The notes: generated from the letters alone by a model not told the origin. A DNA stretch of 64,000 nt from Paenacidovorax monticola (GCF_014489595.1 NZ_CP060790.1:2108001-2172000), one strand, 5' to 3'. Positions 50,937-60,624 are shown, numbered from the stretch's first letter. Translations and numbers: made by a program.

Positions 50937-52234
50937 ATGCCTTCCCAAGACGTTTTCTCGCCCTCGCTCGCGCTCACCCTGGTCTTCGCCGCCGCGCTGG
51001 CCGCCGGCCTGCTCACCCGGCTGTGGCTGGCCTCGCGCCAGATCCGCCATGTGGCCCGGCACCGTGCGGGCGTGCCCGCCGCGTTCGCCCAGCGCATCAC
51101 CCTGGCTGCGCACCAGAAAGCCGCCGACTACACCCTGGCCAAGGCGCGCGTGGGAATCATCGAGATGGCGCTCGGTGCCGCCGTGCTGCTGGGCTGGACC
51201 CTGCTGGGCGGGCTGAACGCCCTCAACCAGGCGCTGATGGGGTGGCTGGGCGGCGGCATGGCGCAGCAACTGGCCCTGCTCGCGGCGTTCGCGCTGGTCA
51301 GCGGCCTGATCGACCTGCCGCTGTCGCTGTACCAGACCTTCGTGGTGGAACAGCGCTTCGGCTTCAACCAGATGACCTGGCGCCTGTGGCTGGCGGACCT
51401 CGCCAAGTCCACGCTGGTGGGCGCGCTGGTGGGTCTGCCGATCGCGGCGCTGATCCTGTGGCTCATGGGTACCACAGGCGCGCTGTGGTGGCTGTGGGCC
51501 TGGGGCGCGTGGATGGGCTTCAACCTGCTGCTCATGTGGATCTTCCCCACCTTCATCGCGCCGCTGTTCAACAAGTTCCAGCCGCTGGAAGACGAGTCGC
51601 TGAAGGCCCGCGTCACGGCCCTCATGCAGCGCTGCGGCTTCTCGGCCAAGGGGCTCTTCGTGATGGACGGCAGCCGCCGCAGCGCGCATGCCAATGCCTA
51701 TTTCACGGGTTTCGGCTCGGCCAAGCGCGTGGTGTTCTACGACACGCTGCTCTCCCAGCTCACGCCCGGCGAGGTCGAGGCCGTGCTGGCCCACGAGCTG
51801 GGCCATTTCAAGCACCGCCACATCACGAAGCGCATGGCGGGCATGTTCGCCTTGAGCCTGGCAGGCTTCGCGCTGCTGGGCTGGCTGTCCACGCGCGGCT
51901 GGTTCTACACGGGCCTGGGCGTGTCGCCCAACCTGTCGCTGGACGGAACCGCCCCAATGATGCCCTGGCCCTGCTGCTGTTCCTGCTGGCGGTGCCGGTG
52001 TTCAGCTTCTTCATCGCGCCCCTGTTCTCGGGCCTGTCGCGCAAGCACGAATTCGAGGCCGACGCCTACGCCGTCGCCCAGGCCAGCGGCGCCGACCTGG
52101 CCTCGGCCCTGCTCAAGCTCTATGAAGACAACGCCTCCACGCTCACGCCCGACCCGGTGTACGTGAAGTTCTACTACTCGCATCCGCCCGCCTCCGAGCG
52201 GCTGGCGCGCATGCCCTCTCCTATCCACGCATGA
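50937..52234 (+). CDS. M48-family membrane zinc metalloprotease, Ste24-like (frameshifted)
   Basis: Integral membrane protease with about seven helices. The zinc motif is HELGH in [17 protein letters not shown], preceded by the Ste24-type [20 protein letters not shown]. The frame breaks after LDGTAP. One extra C in the four-C run at 51952-51955 restores [20 protein letters not shown] and the third zinc ligand Glu in [14 protein letters not shown], giving 432 residues. A real frameshift would delete the third ligand, so the intact form is expected. Ste24/HtpX-like enzymes handle misfolded membrane proteins. TACACT lies eight bases before ATG. The stop overlaps phhB (ATGA). Confidence 0.85.
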
Positions 52235-52566
52235 CCTCCATGTTGAAGAAAAAAGACTGGTCCACGCAGACCCGGCGGGCGCTCTCCGCGACCGAGATCG
52301 TCACCCAGCTGGCCCAGCTCGAAGGCTGGCAGCTTTCGGGCGATGGTGCCCAGGTCGCCATCGAGAAGACCTACCATTTCGCCAACTACTACGAGACCAT
52401 CTCGTTCGTGAACGCCGTGGCCTTCATCGCCAACGCCGAAGACCACCATCCCGACCTGTCGGTGCACTACAACCGCTGCGTGGTGCGCCTGAACACGCAC
52501 GATGTGCACGGCATCTCGGCCACCGACTTCGACTGCGCGGCGCGTTTCGACGCCCTGCTGGCCTGA
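52231..52566 (+). CDS. phhB: 4a-hydroxytetrahydrobiopterin dehydratase (PCD/DCoH)
   Basis: A 111-residue pterin-4a-carbinolamine dehydratase: WQLSGDGAQVAIEKTYHFAN, YETISFVNAVAFIANAEDHH and the active-site EDHHPDLSVHYNRCVVRLNT with two catalytic histidines, then HDVHGISATDFD. It regenerates the pterin cofactor of phenylalanine hydroxylase or serves a related pterin pathway; no phenylalanine hydroxylase is seen nearby. The ATG overlaps the protease stop; an alternative ATG is at 52240. rsgA begins 18 bases downstream, so protease, phhB and rsgA may be one transcript. Confidence 0.92.
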   Translation: MTSMLKKKDWSTQTRRALSATEIVTQLAQLEGWQLSGDGAQVAIEKTYHFANYYETISFVNAVAFIANAEDHHPDLSVHYNRCVVRLNTHDVHGISATDFDCAARFDALLA

Positions 52567-52583
52567 CATGAACGGCCCCTGCC

Positions 52584-53558
52584 ATGGCTGAGCGCAGCGC
52601 CCCCGCCGAGGGGCTGGTGGTGGCCAGCTACGGGCGCCACTGCGTCGTCGAGACACCCGACGGCCAGCGCCGCATCTGCCACCCGCGCGGCAAGAAGAGC
52701 CAGTGCGTGGTCGGCGACCGCGTGCTCTGGCAGGCCCCGCCGCCCGGGCAAGGCGACGAAGGCACGATCGAGAAGGTCCAGCCCCGGCGCAACCTGTTCT
52801 ACCGCCAGGACGAGATCCGCACCAAGTCGTTCGCGGCCAATCTGGACCAGGTGCTGATCCTTATCGCGGCCGAGCCCGTGTTCTCCGAGAGCCAGCTCGC
52901 GCGCGCGCTCATCGCGGCCGAGGCCGAGCGCATCACGCCCCTCATCGCGCTGAACAAGAGCGACCTGGTCGAGCCTTTCGCGCGGGCCTGGGAACGCCTG
53001 CTGCCCTACCGCCACATGGCGGGCAGCGAAGGCCCCGACAGCCGCCACTACGGCGTGCTGCCGCTGTCGCTGGCCCAGTCGGGCGAGGTGGACCGCGCGG
53101 CGCTGATGCGGCACCTGCGCGGCAAGACCACGCTGGTGCTGGGCCCCTCGGGCTCGGGCAAGAGCACGCTCATCAACCTGCTGGTGCCCAGCGCCGCGGC
53201 GCAGACGGGCGAGATCTCGCAGGCGCTGAATTCGGGCAAGCACACCACCACGAGCACCACGTGGTACTGGGTCGAGGATGGCGAGGCCGGGGCGCGCCAT
53301 ACGGCACTCATCGACTCGCCGGGCTTCCAGGAGTTCGGCCTGCGCCATCTGGCGCCCACCGATCTTGCGCGCTGCATGCCCGACATCGGCGCACACGCGA
53401 GCGAGTGCAAGTTCTACAACTGCACCCACCTGCACGAGCCGGGCTGCGCCGTGCGCCCTCTGGTCGAATCGGGCGATGGCGCAGGGTCCATCAGCGCCAA
53501 TCGCTACAAAATCTATAGTGAACTGTTTGCAGAATTGAGCGAAGCGCCACGCTACTGA
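52584..53558 (+). CDS. rsgA: ribosome small-subunit biogenesis GTPase RsgA
   Basis: A 324-residue circularly permuted GTPase. Order: N-terminal OB fold (RHCVVETPDGQRRICHPRGK), G4 NKSDLV, G1 (P-loop) GPSGSGKSTLINLLV, the TTTST switch after NSGKHTTTSTTWYW, G3 DSPGFQEFGLRHL, then the zinc finger ECKFYNCTHLHEPGCAVR. It binds the 30S subunit and drives late maturation steps. It follows phhB by 17 bases and is convergent with the CobD-like gene. Confidence 0.96.
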   Translation: MAERSAPAEGLVVASYGRHCVVETPDGQRRICHPRGKKSQCVVGDRVLWQAPPPGQGDEGTIEKVQPRRNLFYRQDEIRTKSFAANLDQVLILIAAEPVFSESQLARALIAAEAERITPLIALNKSDLVEPFARAWERLLPYRHMAGSEGPDSRHYGVLPLSLAQSGEVDRAALMRHLRGKTTLVLGPSGSGKSTLINLLVPSAAAQTGEISQALNSGKHTTTSTTWYWVEDGEAGARHTALIDSPGFQEFGLRHLAPTDLARCMPDIGAHASECKFYNCTHLHEPGCAVRPLVESGDGAGSISANRYKIYSELFAELSEAPRY

Positions 53559-53591
53559 AGCCCAGCGGCACGGCCGCCCGCGCAGCTTTCG

Positions 53592-54578
53592 CTACCCCAG
53601 CAGGCGCGCCAGGGTGAGCAGCGCGAGCAACAGCATCCACACCACGACCGAGCGCCACACCAGCCCCACCACGCTGCGCAGGTGGCCCACCTCGGGCTCT
53701 CGCCCGGGCGTGCTGTCGCTGTCGCCGATGTCAGCCTCGATCTCCAGGCCCTGGGGCGTCTGCAGGTCGGCACGCGCGCGCAGCGCCTCGCCCCCCAGGC
53801 GAACGTTGATGGCGCCCGCCGTGGCGGCCAGGACCACGCCGTCGTTGTCGTTGGGGAAGCGCTGGGCATGGAAGCGCCAGCCTTCGATGGCCTCCTCGAA
53901 ACTGCCCACCACGGCAAAGCTCAGCGCCGTGAGGCGCGCGGGCAGCCAGTCGATCACGGTCCAGGCCTCGGCCGACGCACGCTGCAGCGATGCGCTGGCG
54001 GGCTGCACGCCCGTGCGCTCCTTGTAGTGCCAGTAGCGCGATACGAACTCGGCCAGCCGGTACAGCACCGCGCCGGTGGGGCCCAGGCCCAGCGCGGCCA
54101 GCACGGAGAACCAGGCCAGCACGCCGAATACATGGCGGTGCGCGGCCAGCGCCGAGTACTCGATCACATGGCGCACGATCTCGCTGCGCGGCAGCTCGCC
54201 CACGTCCACCTGCTGCCAGTGCGCCAGCGCGGCGCGCGCGCCGTCCTCGTCGCCGGACTCCAGGGCGTCGCGGATGCGCGTGAAATGGTGGCTGAACTGG
54301 CGAAAGCCCAGCGTGATGTAGAGCACGGCCACGTTCCACACCACCGCCAGGGGCCAGCCCACGCCCCACAGCAGCAGCCAGTGGATGGCCAGCACGGCGA
54401 GCGAGGGCAGCAGCACCGCCAGGCTCCAGGACACCCAGCCGTGGTGCGGCTTGCCCGCATCGAAATTCCGGCTCACCGACAAGGCCCAGGCACGCAGCCC
54501 CGCATGGATCGGATTGGTGCGGGCCAGGGGACGGGCCTGCTCGATCAGCAGAGCGAACAGGATGGCGAAGAAACTCAT
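53592..54578 (-). CDS. CobD/CbiB-family membrane protein
   Basis: A 328-residue inner-membrane protein with four or five helices (MSFFAILFALLIEQARPLAR, WSLAVLLPSLAVLAIHWLLL, VFGVLAWFSVLAALGLGPTG, and a C-terminal helix ending LLALLTLARLLG). The EQARPL start and DWLPARLTALSFAVVGSFEE are typical of CobD/CbiB, which forms adenosylcobinamide phosphate in cobalamin synthesis. No other cob gene is near. Such short stand-alone members (often called CobD-like or RegA-associated) in Burkholderiales may have another role. ATG 54578 is used. Confidence 0.75.
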   Translation of the reverse strand: MSFFAILFALLIEQARPLARTNPIHAGLRAWALSVSRNFDAGKPHHGWVSWSLAVLLPSLAVLAIHWLLLWGVGWPLAVVWNVAVLYITLGFRQFSHHFTRIRDALESGDEDGARAALAHWQQVDVGELPRSEIVRHVIEYSALAAHRHVFGVLAWFSVLAALGLGPTGAVLYRLAEFVSRYWHYKERTGVQPASASLQRASAEAWTVIDWLPARLTALSFAVVGSFEEAIEGWRFHAQRFPNDNDGVVLAATAGAINVRLGGEALRARADLQTPQGLEIEADIGDSDSTPGREPEVGHLRSVVGLVWRSVVVWMLLLALLTLARLLG

Positions 54579-54646
54579 GGGCGCCAATCATACTGGCGCA
54601 TGCCCCTGAATGGGGCAGGGATGCGGAGCAGGCAGCCTGCGGGCGC

Positions 54647-55363
54647 TCAGGCCCGCATGAAGCGGTAGAAGTTGCGCAGCATGCCGGCCGTGGCCCCCCA
54701 GATGTAGCGGTTCTTGTCGCCGTCCTGGTAGGGCATGGAGAACCATTCGCGGCGCACACCGCTCCACTCGAACACATGGTGGCGGTGGTGGGCCGGATCG
54801 AGCAGGAAGGCGAGCGGCACCTCGAACACGTCGGCCACCTCGTAGGGGTTGGGCTGCAGCACGCAGTCGGGCCGCACGAGCCCCACCACGGGCGTGATGA
54901 TGAAGGACGAGCCCGTCACATAGGTCGACAGCGAGCCCAGCACCTCGACGAAGCCCGGATCGAGCCCCACCTCCTCCTGCGCCTCGCGCAGTGCCGTGGC
55001 GGCGGGGTTGGCATCCTCGGGGTCGGCACGCCCGCCGGGAAAGGCGATCTGGCCCGAATGCGTGGACAGATGGGCCGTGCGCTCGGTGAGCAGCACCATG
55101 GGCTGCTCGCGCAGCACGATGGGCACGAGCACCGAGGCGTGGGCGGGCTCGCGCTGCATGAACTTCTTCTCCAGCACCACCTCGGGCGTCCATGCGGGCG
55201 GCGCGGCGAAGCGCTGGCGCAGCGCCTCGGGCGTCTGGGCCGCCGCCGGCACGGCGGGCAGGTCCGTATCGACGCGGACCACCGGCACGCTGCGCGGGTC
55301 GAAGTTCGGCAGCGACGACAGCGAAGGAATCACGGACGAGACAGGGCTGCTGGGAGTGCTCAC
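54647..55363 (-). CDS. CoA pyrophosphatase (NUDIX hydrolase)
   Basis: About 238 residues if begun at GTG 55363; no clear Shine-Dalgarno sequence is present, so the exact start is uncertain. The NUDIX box is complete: GGRADPEDANPAATALREAQ EEVGL, with the RExxEE core in REAQEEVGL. It follows HLSTHSGQIAFP, a hallmark of CoA pyrophosphatases (NudL-like). The C-terminus has NPYEVADVFEVPLAFLLDPA, also characteristic. It cleaves CoA and CoA derivatives to phosphopantetheine and ADP derivatives. It is downstream of the rplS operon on the same strand but separated by a strong terminator. Confidence 0.88.
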   Translation of the reverse strand: MSTPSSPVSSVIPSLSSLPNFDPRSVPVVRVDTDLPAVPAAAQTPEALRQRFAAPPAWTPEVVLEKKFMQREPAHASVLVPIVLREQPMVLLTERTAHLSTHSGQIAFPGGRADPEDANPAATALREAQEEVGLDPGFVEVLGSLSTYVTGSSFIITPVVGLVRPDCVLQPNPYEVADVFEVPLAFLLDPAHHRHHVFEWSGVRREWFSMPYQDGDKNRYIWGATAGMLRNFYRFMRA

Positions 55364-55381
55364 GACGAAAAGAGGAGATCG

Positions 55382-55420
55382 GAAAAACAAAAAGCCGCTA
55401 CAGATGCACTGTAGCGGCTT
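55382..55420 (-). terminator. intrinsic terminator of the rpsP-rimM-trmD-rplS operon
   Basis: AAGCCGCTACAG (55392-55403) pairs perfectly with CTGTAGCGGCTT (55409-55420) around a five-base loop. On the minus strand it is followed by TTTTGTTTTT. It lies 22 bases after the rplS stop. Confidence 0.92.
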
Positions 55421-55442
55421 AGGGCCAAGGGCGCTGGACGCC

Positions 55443-55823
<381 letters not shown>

Positions 55824-55953
55824 GGTTACATCCAACGATCTTGTCCGCGCCAAAAATGGCAAGCGTCGGGATTGACGTCTGTGGTCGCGCGGCAGCCCCT
55901 GGTCAAAGAGGCGCCCTGGTGCGCGACGGCCGGCCAGAGGATCGAAAAGCCTT

Positions 55954-55981
55954 TGATTATAACTCTTTGGCGACTTTTGCC
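55954..55981 (-). promoter_or_regulatory. near-consensus sigma70 promoter for rplS at the trmD 3' end
   Basis: On the minus strand TTGGCA (55981-55976), a 16-base spacer and TATAAT (55959-55954) form a strong promoter; the -10 overlaps the trmD stop codon. Start would be near 55947, giving about 124 bases of leader before rplS. It would let L19 be made independently of TrmD. Confidence 0.7.
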
Positions 55982-56724
55982 AAAACTGCCTCGTCCTGGC
56001 GGGACAGCGCCCCTGCGGCGCGGGCCGCATCGATGAGGTCGGGGCGGTGCCGCGCCGTGACGGCCAGGCGCTGGTCGCGGCGCCAGCGTTCGATCTGCGC
56101 GTGGTGGCCCGAGAGCAACTCGGGCGGCACGGCCCACTCGCCCCAGACCTCGGGGCGCGTGTAGTGCGGGCAGTCCAGCAGGCCGTCAAGCGCCGGATTG
56201 AAGCTGTCGAGCTGGTGGCTGCCCTCGTCGTGGAGCACGCCGGGCTGCAGCCGGGCCACGGCGTCGAGCAGCGCCATGGCCGCGATCTCACCGCCCGAGA
56301 GCACGAAGTCGCCCAGGCTCAGCTGCAGGTCCACATGCGCGTCGATGAAGCGCTGGTCGATGCCTTCGTAGCGCCCGCACAGCAGGATGGCGCCCCGGCT
56401 CTGCGACCACTGTTCCACGGCGCCATGGTCCAGCCGGCGACCGATGGGCGAAAACAGCACCAGGGGCGCCCGCTCGCCCTCACCCTCGGCCCGGTCTGCG
56501 CGGATGGCCGCCAGGCAGCGCGCGAGCGGCTCGGCCAGCATGACCATGCCAGGGCCGCCGCCAAAGGGCCGGTCGTCCACGCGCCGGTAGTTGCCCTCGG
56601 CATGGTCCCGCAGGTTCCACAGGCGCACCTCCACCTGCCCCGAGGCATAGGCACGGCGCGTCACGCCGCTGGCCAGGAAAGGCGCGAACAGCTCGGGGAA
56701 CAGGGTGATGAGGTCGAAGCGCAT
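55957..56724 (-). CDS. trmD: tRNA (guanine-37-N1)-methyltransferase
   Basis: A 255-residue SPOUT methyltransferase with the deep trefoil knot: [73 protein letters not shown] and the catalytic Asp region [20 protein letters not shown]. It methylates G37 next to the anticodon with S-adenosylmethionine and prevents +1 frameshifting. It starts 14 bases after rimM. Confidence 0.97.
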   Translation of the reverse strand: MRFDLITLFPELFAPFLASGVTRRAYASGQVEVRLWNLRDHAEGNYRRVDDRPFGGGPGMVMLAEPLARCLAAIRADRAEGEGERAPLVLFSPIGRRLDHGAVEQWSQSRGAILLCGRYEGIDQRFIDAHVDLQLSLGDFVLSGGEIAAMALLDAVARLQPGVLHDEGSHQLDSFNPALDGLLDCPHYTRPEVWGEWAVPPELLSGHHAQIERWRRDQRLAVTARHRPDLIDAARAAGALSRQDEAVLAKVAKEL

Positions 56725-56738
56725 GGCGCGCAGGGAGG

Positions 56739-57308
56739 TCAGTAGTCGGGCTGCCAATCGACGGTGATGCGCCGCTCGGGCAACTGCACCTGGTCCACGA
56801 AGGCGGACACGAACGGGATCATGCGCTCGCGCTCCTTGCCCTCCTCTTCGTAGACCAGCACCAGCACGGTCTGCGGGCCCGTGGCGAGCAGGTCGCGCAC
56901 ACGGCCCAGGGCAACGCCTTCGCGGTTGACGACGTCCAGGCCGATCAGGTCGACCCAGTAGTACTCGCCCTCGCCTGCCGTGGGAAAGCTCGAACGCGGC
57001 ACGAAGATGCGCGCGCCGCGCAGTGCCTCGGCGGCGTCGCGGTCGTCCACCCCGTCAGCGGAGGCCACGATGGAGTCGGAATGCTCGCGCGCCTGGCGCA
57101 CCTGCAGCAGCACGGTGCCGCTGAAGGTCTTGGCGCCCTTCTCGGAAGGCTGCAGGAACCAGCGCTTGGACGAAAACAGCGCCTCGGGGCTGGCGCTGTG
57201 GGCCAGCACCTTGAACCAGCCCTTGACGCCCCAGGCGTCAGCGATGCGGCCGATCTCGACCGCATCGGCGGGCAGTTCGGCGGGGTCAAGCGCGGGGAAG
57301 TGGGCCAT
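56739..57308 (-). CDS. rimM: ribosome maturation factor RimM
   Basis: A 189-residue protein with the N-terminal RimM barrel (AVEIGRIADAWGVKGWFKVL, then FVPRSSFPTAGEGEYYWVDL) and a PRC-barrel domain at the C-terminus (LIGLDVVNREGVALGRVRDL, MIPFVSAFVDQVQLPERRIT, WQPDY). It binds S19 in the 30S head during assembly. Second gene of the conserved block, 91 bases after rpsP. Confidence 0.96.
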   Translation of the reverse strand: MAHFPALDPAELPADAVEIGRIADAWGVKGWFKVLAHSASPEALFSSKRWFLQPSEKGAKTFSGTVLLQVRQAREHSDSIVASADGVDDRDAAEALRGARIFVPRSSFPTAGEGEYYWVDLIGLDVVNREGVALGRVRDLLATGPQTVLVLVYEEEGKERERMIPFVSAFVDQVQLPERRITVDWQPDY

Positions 57309-57399
57309 GGAAATCGCGTTGCGTCAAAAACAAAAAAGGCGGGGCCGCCAGTGGTTACCGACGGCACCCGCCCCTACAGGCCTTCAGCCGGGAGGCAGA

Positions 57400-57651
57400 T
57401 CAGGCAGCCTTCTTGGCGGCTTGCTTGATCAGGCGATCCACGGTGGGGGACGACTGGGCGCCCACGCTCTTCCAGTAGGTCAGGCGGTCCTGGGCGATGC
57501 GCAGGCCTTCTTCGCCGTCCTTGGCGGTGGGGTTGTAGAAGCCCAGGCGCTCGATGAAGCGGCCATCGCGGCGCACGCGCTTGTCGGCCACGACGATGTT
57601 GAAGAACGGACGGGCCTTGGCGCCGCCGCGGGAGAGTCGAATCACGACCAT
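57400..57651 (-). CDS. rpsP: 30S ribosomal protein S16
   Basis: An 83-residue S16: [60 protein letters not shown] and a Lys/Ala C-terminus. First gene of rpsP-rimM-trmD-rplS; a TATAAT about 100 bases upstream on the same strand (57760-57755) is the probable promoter. Confidence 0.98.
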   Translation of the reverse strand: MVVIRLSRGGAKARPFFNIVVADKRVRRDGRFIERLGFYNPTAKDGEEGLRIAQDRLTYWKSVGAQSSPTVDRLIKQAAKKAA

Positions 57652-57754
57652 GATTTATCCTTCGGGTGGAACGCAGCACAATTGCTGCGGGATTTTGCGG
57701 CGTTTGAGACACGCGACATGGCCACCCGGCCAGCGACACGCTGCAAAGCCCGCG

Positions 57755-57760
57755 ATTATA
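57755..57760 (-). promoter_or_regulatory. -10 TATAAT of the rpsP operon
   Basis: A perfect TATAAT on the minus strand, preceded by GGGGAAATGGA; no good -35 at the usual distance. It lies just upstream of the divergent GNAT gene start. Confidence 0.5.
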
Positions 57761-57776
57761 TCCATTTCCCCGCGCA

Positions 57777-58298
57777 ATGCCTACCATCCGTCCCAGCCGC
57801 GACGAAGACGTCCCCGCCATCACCGCCATCTATGCCCACCATGTGCTGCACGGCACGGGCACCTTCGAGATCGATCCCCCCAGCGAAGCCGACATGGCCG
57901 CCCGCCGCGCCGATGTGCTGGGCAAGGGCCTGCCCTATCTCGTGGCCGAACAGGACGGGCAGGTCCTGGGTTTCGCCTACTGCAACTGGTTCAAGCCGCG
58001 CCCGGCCTACCGCTTCTCGGCCGAGGACTCGATCTACGTGGCCGACGGCGCGCGCGGCCTGGGCCTGGGCCGGCAGTTGCTGGCGGCCCTGGCCGATCGG
58101 GCCGAAGCCGCGGGCGTGCGCAAGCTGCTGGCGGTGATCGGCGACTCGGCCAACGCGGGCTCCATTGGCGTGCACCGCGCGCTGGGCTTCACCGAGGTGG
58201 GCGTGATGCGCTCCGTGGGCTGGAAGTTCGGCGCCTGGCGCGACATCGTGCTCATGGAAAAACCCTTGGGTGCGGGCGACACGACCGCACCGGAATAA
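57777..58298 (+). CDS. GNAT N-acetyltransferase, phosphinothricin/methionine-sulfoximine type
   Basis: A 173-residue GNAT enzyme. The acetyl-CoA loop is RGLGLGRQLLAALADRA, preceded by AYRFSAEDSIYVADGARGLG and followed by GVHRALGFTEVGVMRSVGWK. The N-terminus MPTIRPSRDEDVPAITAIYA HHVL and the GTFEIDPPS segment match the Pat/MddA/YncA group, which acetylates methionine sulfoximine, methionine sulfone or phosphinothricin. Its true substrate here is unproven. Start ATG 57777; 9 bases before the TM2 gene. Confidence 0.88.
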   Translation: MPTIRPSRDEDVPAITAIYAHHVLHGTGTFEIDPPSEADMAARRADVLGKGLPYLVAEQDGQVLGFAYCNWFKPRPAYRFSAEDSIYVADGARGLGLGRQLLAALADRAEAAGVRKLLAVIGDSANAGSIGVHRALGFTEVGVMRSVGWKFGAWRDIVLMEKPLGAGDTTAPE

Positions 58299-58307
58299 TC
58301 ACACGCC

Positions 58308-58754
58308 ATGAAGAACAAGACCCTGGCCGCCTGGCTGGCCTTCCTCGGCGGCCCGCTGGGCCTGCACCGTTTCTACCTGCACGGCCTGGGCGACCTGCTC
58401 GGCTGGCTGCTGCCCATTCCCACGGCGCTGGGCCTGTACGGCATCCAGCGCGTGCAGGCGCTGGGCCAGGACGACCACTACAGCTGGGTGCTGATCCCGC
58501 TGCTGGGCTTCACCATCGCGGGCTGCGCCCTGCGCGCCATCCTCTACGGACTCATGACGCCCGAGCAGTGGAATGCGCGCTTCAACCCGCAGAGCGCCCC
58601 CGACGCAACACCGGGACGCACGAACTGGTTCACCATCTTCGCCATCGGGCTGTCGCTGATGATCGGCACGGCCGTGCTCATGGCAAGCATCGCGTTCAGC
58701 TTCCAGCGCTACTTCGAGTACCAGATCGAGGAAGCGCGCAAGATCTCACAGTGA
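58308..58754 (+). CDS. TM2-domain membrane protein
   Basis: A 148-residue protein starting MKNKTLAAWLAFLGGPLGLH RFYL, the TM2 motif (FLGGxxGxHRFYLG) with two helices. Two further hydrophobic segments (LIPLLGFTIAGCALRAILYG and IFAIGLSLMIGTAVLMASIA) lie downstream. TM2 proteins are widespread inner-membrane proteins without an agreed role. It follows the GNAT gene by 9 bases and probably shares its promoter. Confidence 0.85.
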   Translation: MKNKTLAAWLAFLGGPLGLHRFYLHGLGDLLGWLLPIPTALGLYGIQRVQALGQDDHYSWVLIPLLGFTIAGCALRAILYGLMTPEQWNARFNPQSAPDATPGRTNWFTIFAIGLSLMIGTAVLMASIAFSFQRYFEYQIEEARKISQ

Positions 58755-58764
58755 CACCCCTCTG

Positions 58765-58858
58765 AGCCGCTGCGCGGCTTCCCCCTTCTCTCGGCTTCGC
58801 CGGGAAGGGGGACGACGCCAGCGCGGCGGGGCAGCCCTTGCGCGGCGTCTGCTGGCCT
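58765..58858. repeat. extragenic multi-hairpin repeat (REP-like)
   Basis: Three nested or successive hairpins fill the gap after the TM2 gene: AGCCGC/GCGGCT (58765-58770, 58774-58779), CCCCCTTC/GAAGGGGG (58781-58788, 58804-58811) and GACGCC/GGCGTC (58814-58819, 58844-58849). From memory this wording (TTCCCCCTTCTC...GAAGGGGGACGACGCC) recurs between genes in Comamonadaceae. It may also stop transcripts from both flanking genes. Confidence 0.6.
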
Positions 58859-58897
58859 CGGCCGCGCCCGTCGCACAGGCGGCGCTCGATGGCAGTG

Positions 58898-59907
58898 TCA
58901 ATAGAGCTGCAGGCTCACCCAGTAGGCGATCGCCGCCACGAAGGCGCTCGCGGGAATGGTGAGGATCCATGCCCAGACGATGTTGCCCGCAACCCCCAGC
59001 GCACGGCACTCGCGCGTTGCGTGGAGCCCACACCCACGATGGCGCCGGTGATGGTATGCGTGGTCGAGACCGGAATGCCCAGCGCCGTGGCCAGGAACAG
59101 CGTGAGCGCCCCGCCCGTCTCGGCACAGAAACCGCCCACGGGCTTGAGCTTGGTGATCTTCTGGCCCATGGTCTTGACGATGCGCCAGCCGCCGAACATG
59201 GTGCCCAGGCCGATGGCGGCGTAGCAGGCCACGATGGCCCACGTGGGCGGTGCCGTGTCGGAGGCCGAGGCGTAGCCCGTGGCGATGAGCAACAGCCAGA
59301 TGATGCCGATGGTCTTCTGCGCGTCGTTGCCGCCATGGCCCAGGCTGTACGCGCCGGCCGAGAGCAGCTGCAGGCGGCGGAACCACTTGTCCACCTTGCT
59401 GGGGCGCGCGCGGCGGAAGGCCCAGGCCACCAGCACCATCATGCACGAGCCAAGCAGGAAGCCCAGCAGCGGCGAGACGAAGATGAACGCCACGGTCTTG
59501 AGGATGCCGGCCGACACGAGCGCGCTGGCGCCCGCCTTGGCGATCACCGCGCCCACGATGCCGCCGATCAGCGCGTGCGAGGAGCTGCTCGGGATGCCGT
59601 AGTACCAGGTGATCACGTTCCAGGTGATGGCGCCCACCAGGGCGCCGAACACCACATGGGTGTCCACCACCCCGGGCTGCACGATGCCCTTGCCGATGGT
59701 GGCCGCCACGCTCAGGTGGAAGATGAAGATCGCGACGAAATTGAAGAAGGCCGCGAAGACCACGGCCTGCGTCGGCTTGAGCACCCCGGTGGAGACCACG
59801 GTGGCGATCGAGTTGGCGGCGTCGTGGAATCCGTTCATGAAATCGAACACGATCGCCAACGCCACCAGCAGGATCACGACCCACAGGGCGGTTTGTACGG
59901 TTTCCAT
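58898..59907 (-). CDS. pit: inorganic phosphate transporter, PiT family (frameshifted near 3' end)
   Basis: Low-affinity phosphate:cation symporter with about ten helices. The repeated PiT signatures are present: DFMNGFHDAANSIATVVSTG at the N-terminus, GALVGAITWNVITWYYGIPS, GGNDAQKTIGIIW, and TTHTITGAIVGVGSTQRASA. After VRWG the frame fails. One extra C in the five-C run at 58993-58997 restores VAGNIVWAWILTIPASAFVA AIAYW and a stop at 58898, for a 336-residue protein. The loss therefore affects only the last helix and is probably a sequence error. It forms an operon with the upstream DUF47 gene, 25 bases away. Confidence 0.9.
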
Positions 59908-59932
59908 AGCTTTGGCTGACTCCGGCGCTGCT

Positions 59933-60580
59933 TCAGGAGTTCTCGAGGATCACGCCCTCGATCAGGTTGGCCACATCTTCGCACTTGTCGGTGATGGTCT
60001 CGAGCAGTTCGTAGATGGCCTTGAGCTTGATGACCTCGCGCACGTCGGGCTCCTCGCGGAACAGCTTGCTCATGGCGCTGCGCATCACGCGGTCGGCGTC
60101 GCCTTCAAGGCGGTCGATCTCCTCGCAGGTCTTGAGCGCGGCCTCGGCCACGGTCGGGTCGGCGATCTTGTCGAGCAGCTTCACGGCATCGCGCACGCGC
60201 TCGCAGCACTTCACGCACAGGTCCGTGAGGCGCGTGATCTCCTCCGTCATGTGGCGCACGTCGTACAGCGCCATGGTCTCGGCCGAGTCCTGGATCAGGT
60301 CGGCCACGTCGTCCATGGTGTTGATGAGCGAATGGATCTGCTCGCGGTCGATGGGCGTGATGAAGGTCTTGTGCAGCAGGCGGTTGACCTCCTGCGTCAC
60401 GCGGTCGGCCGCGCGCTCGGCGTTGTCAACGTCCTGGTTGTACTTGTCGCGCAGATGGGTGTCGCTGTAGTTCGCCACCAGTTGGGAGAACGCACGCGCG
60501 GCCTCCACAATGCGCTCGGCATGCTGGTTGAACATCTCGAAAAAATTGCCTTCGCGCGGCAACAGCTTGCCAAACAGCAT
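59933..60580 (-). CDS. DUF47 family protein (PiT accessory, PhoU-like)
   Basis: A 215-residue all-helical protein: MLFGKLLPREGNFFEMFNQH, THLRDKYNQDVDNAERAADR, TQEVNRLLHKTFITPIDREQ IHSL, MDDVADLIQDSAETMALYD. The HSLINTMDDVADLIQD segment is the DUF47 signature. These PhoU-like proteins bind metal and control the PiT transporter encoded beside them. A good AGGAG precedes ATG 60580, and a perfect palindrome lies 44 bases upstream. Confidence 0.92.
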   Translation of the reverse strand: MLFGKLLPREGNFFEMFNQHAERIVEAARAFSQLVANYSDTHLRDKYNQDVDNAERAADRVTQEVNRLLHKTFITPIDREQIHSLINTMDDVADLIQDSAETMALYDVRHMTEEITRLTDLCVKCCERVRDAVKLLDKIADPTVAEAALKTCEEIDRLEGDADRVMRSAMSKLFREEPDVREVIKLKAIYELLETITDKCEDVANLIEGVILENS

Positions 60581-60624
60581 GAGAGCTCCTGATCGGAATC
60601 GTGAGAGGGTATGGGGGATGAAAG

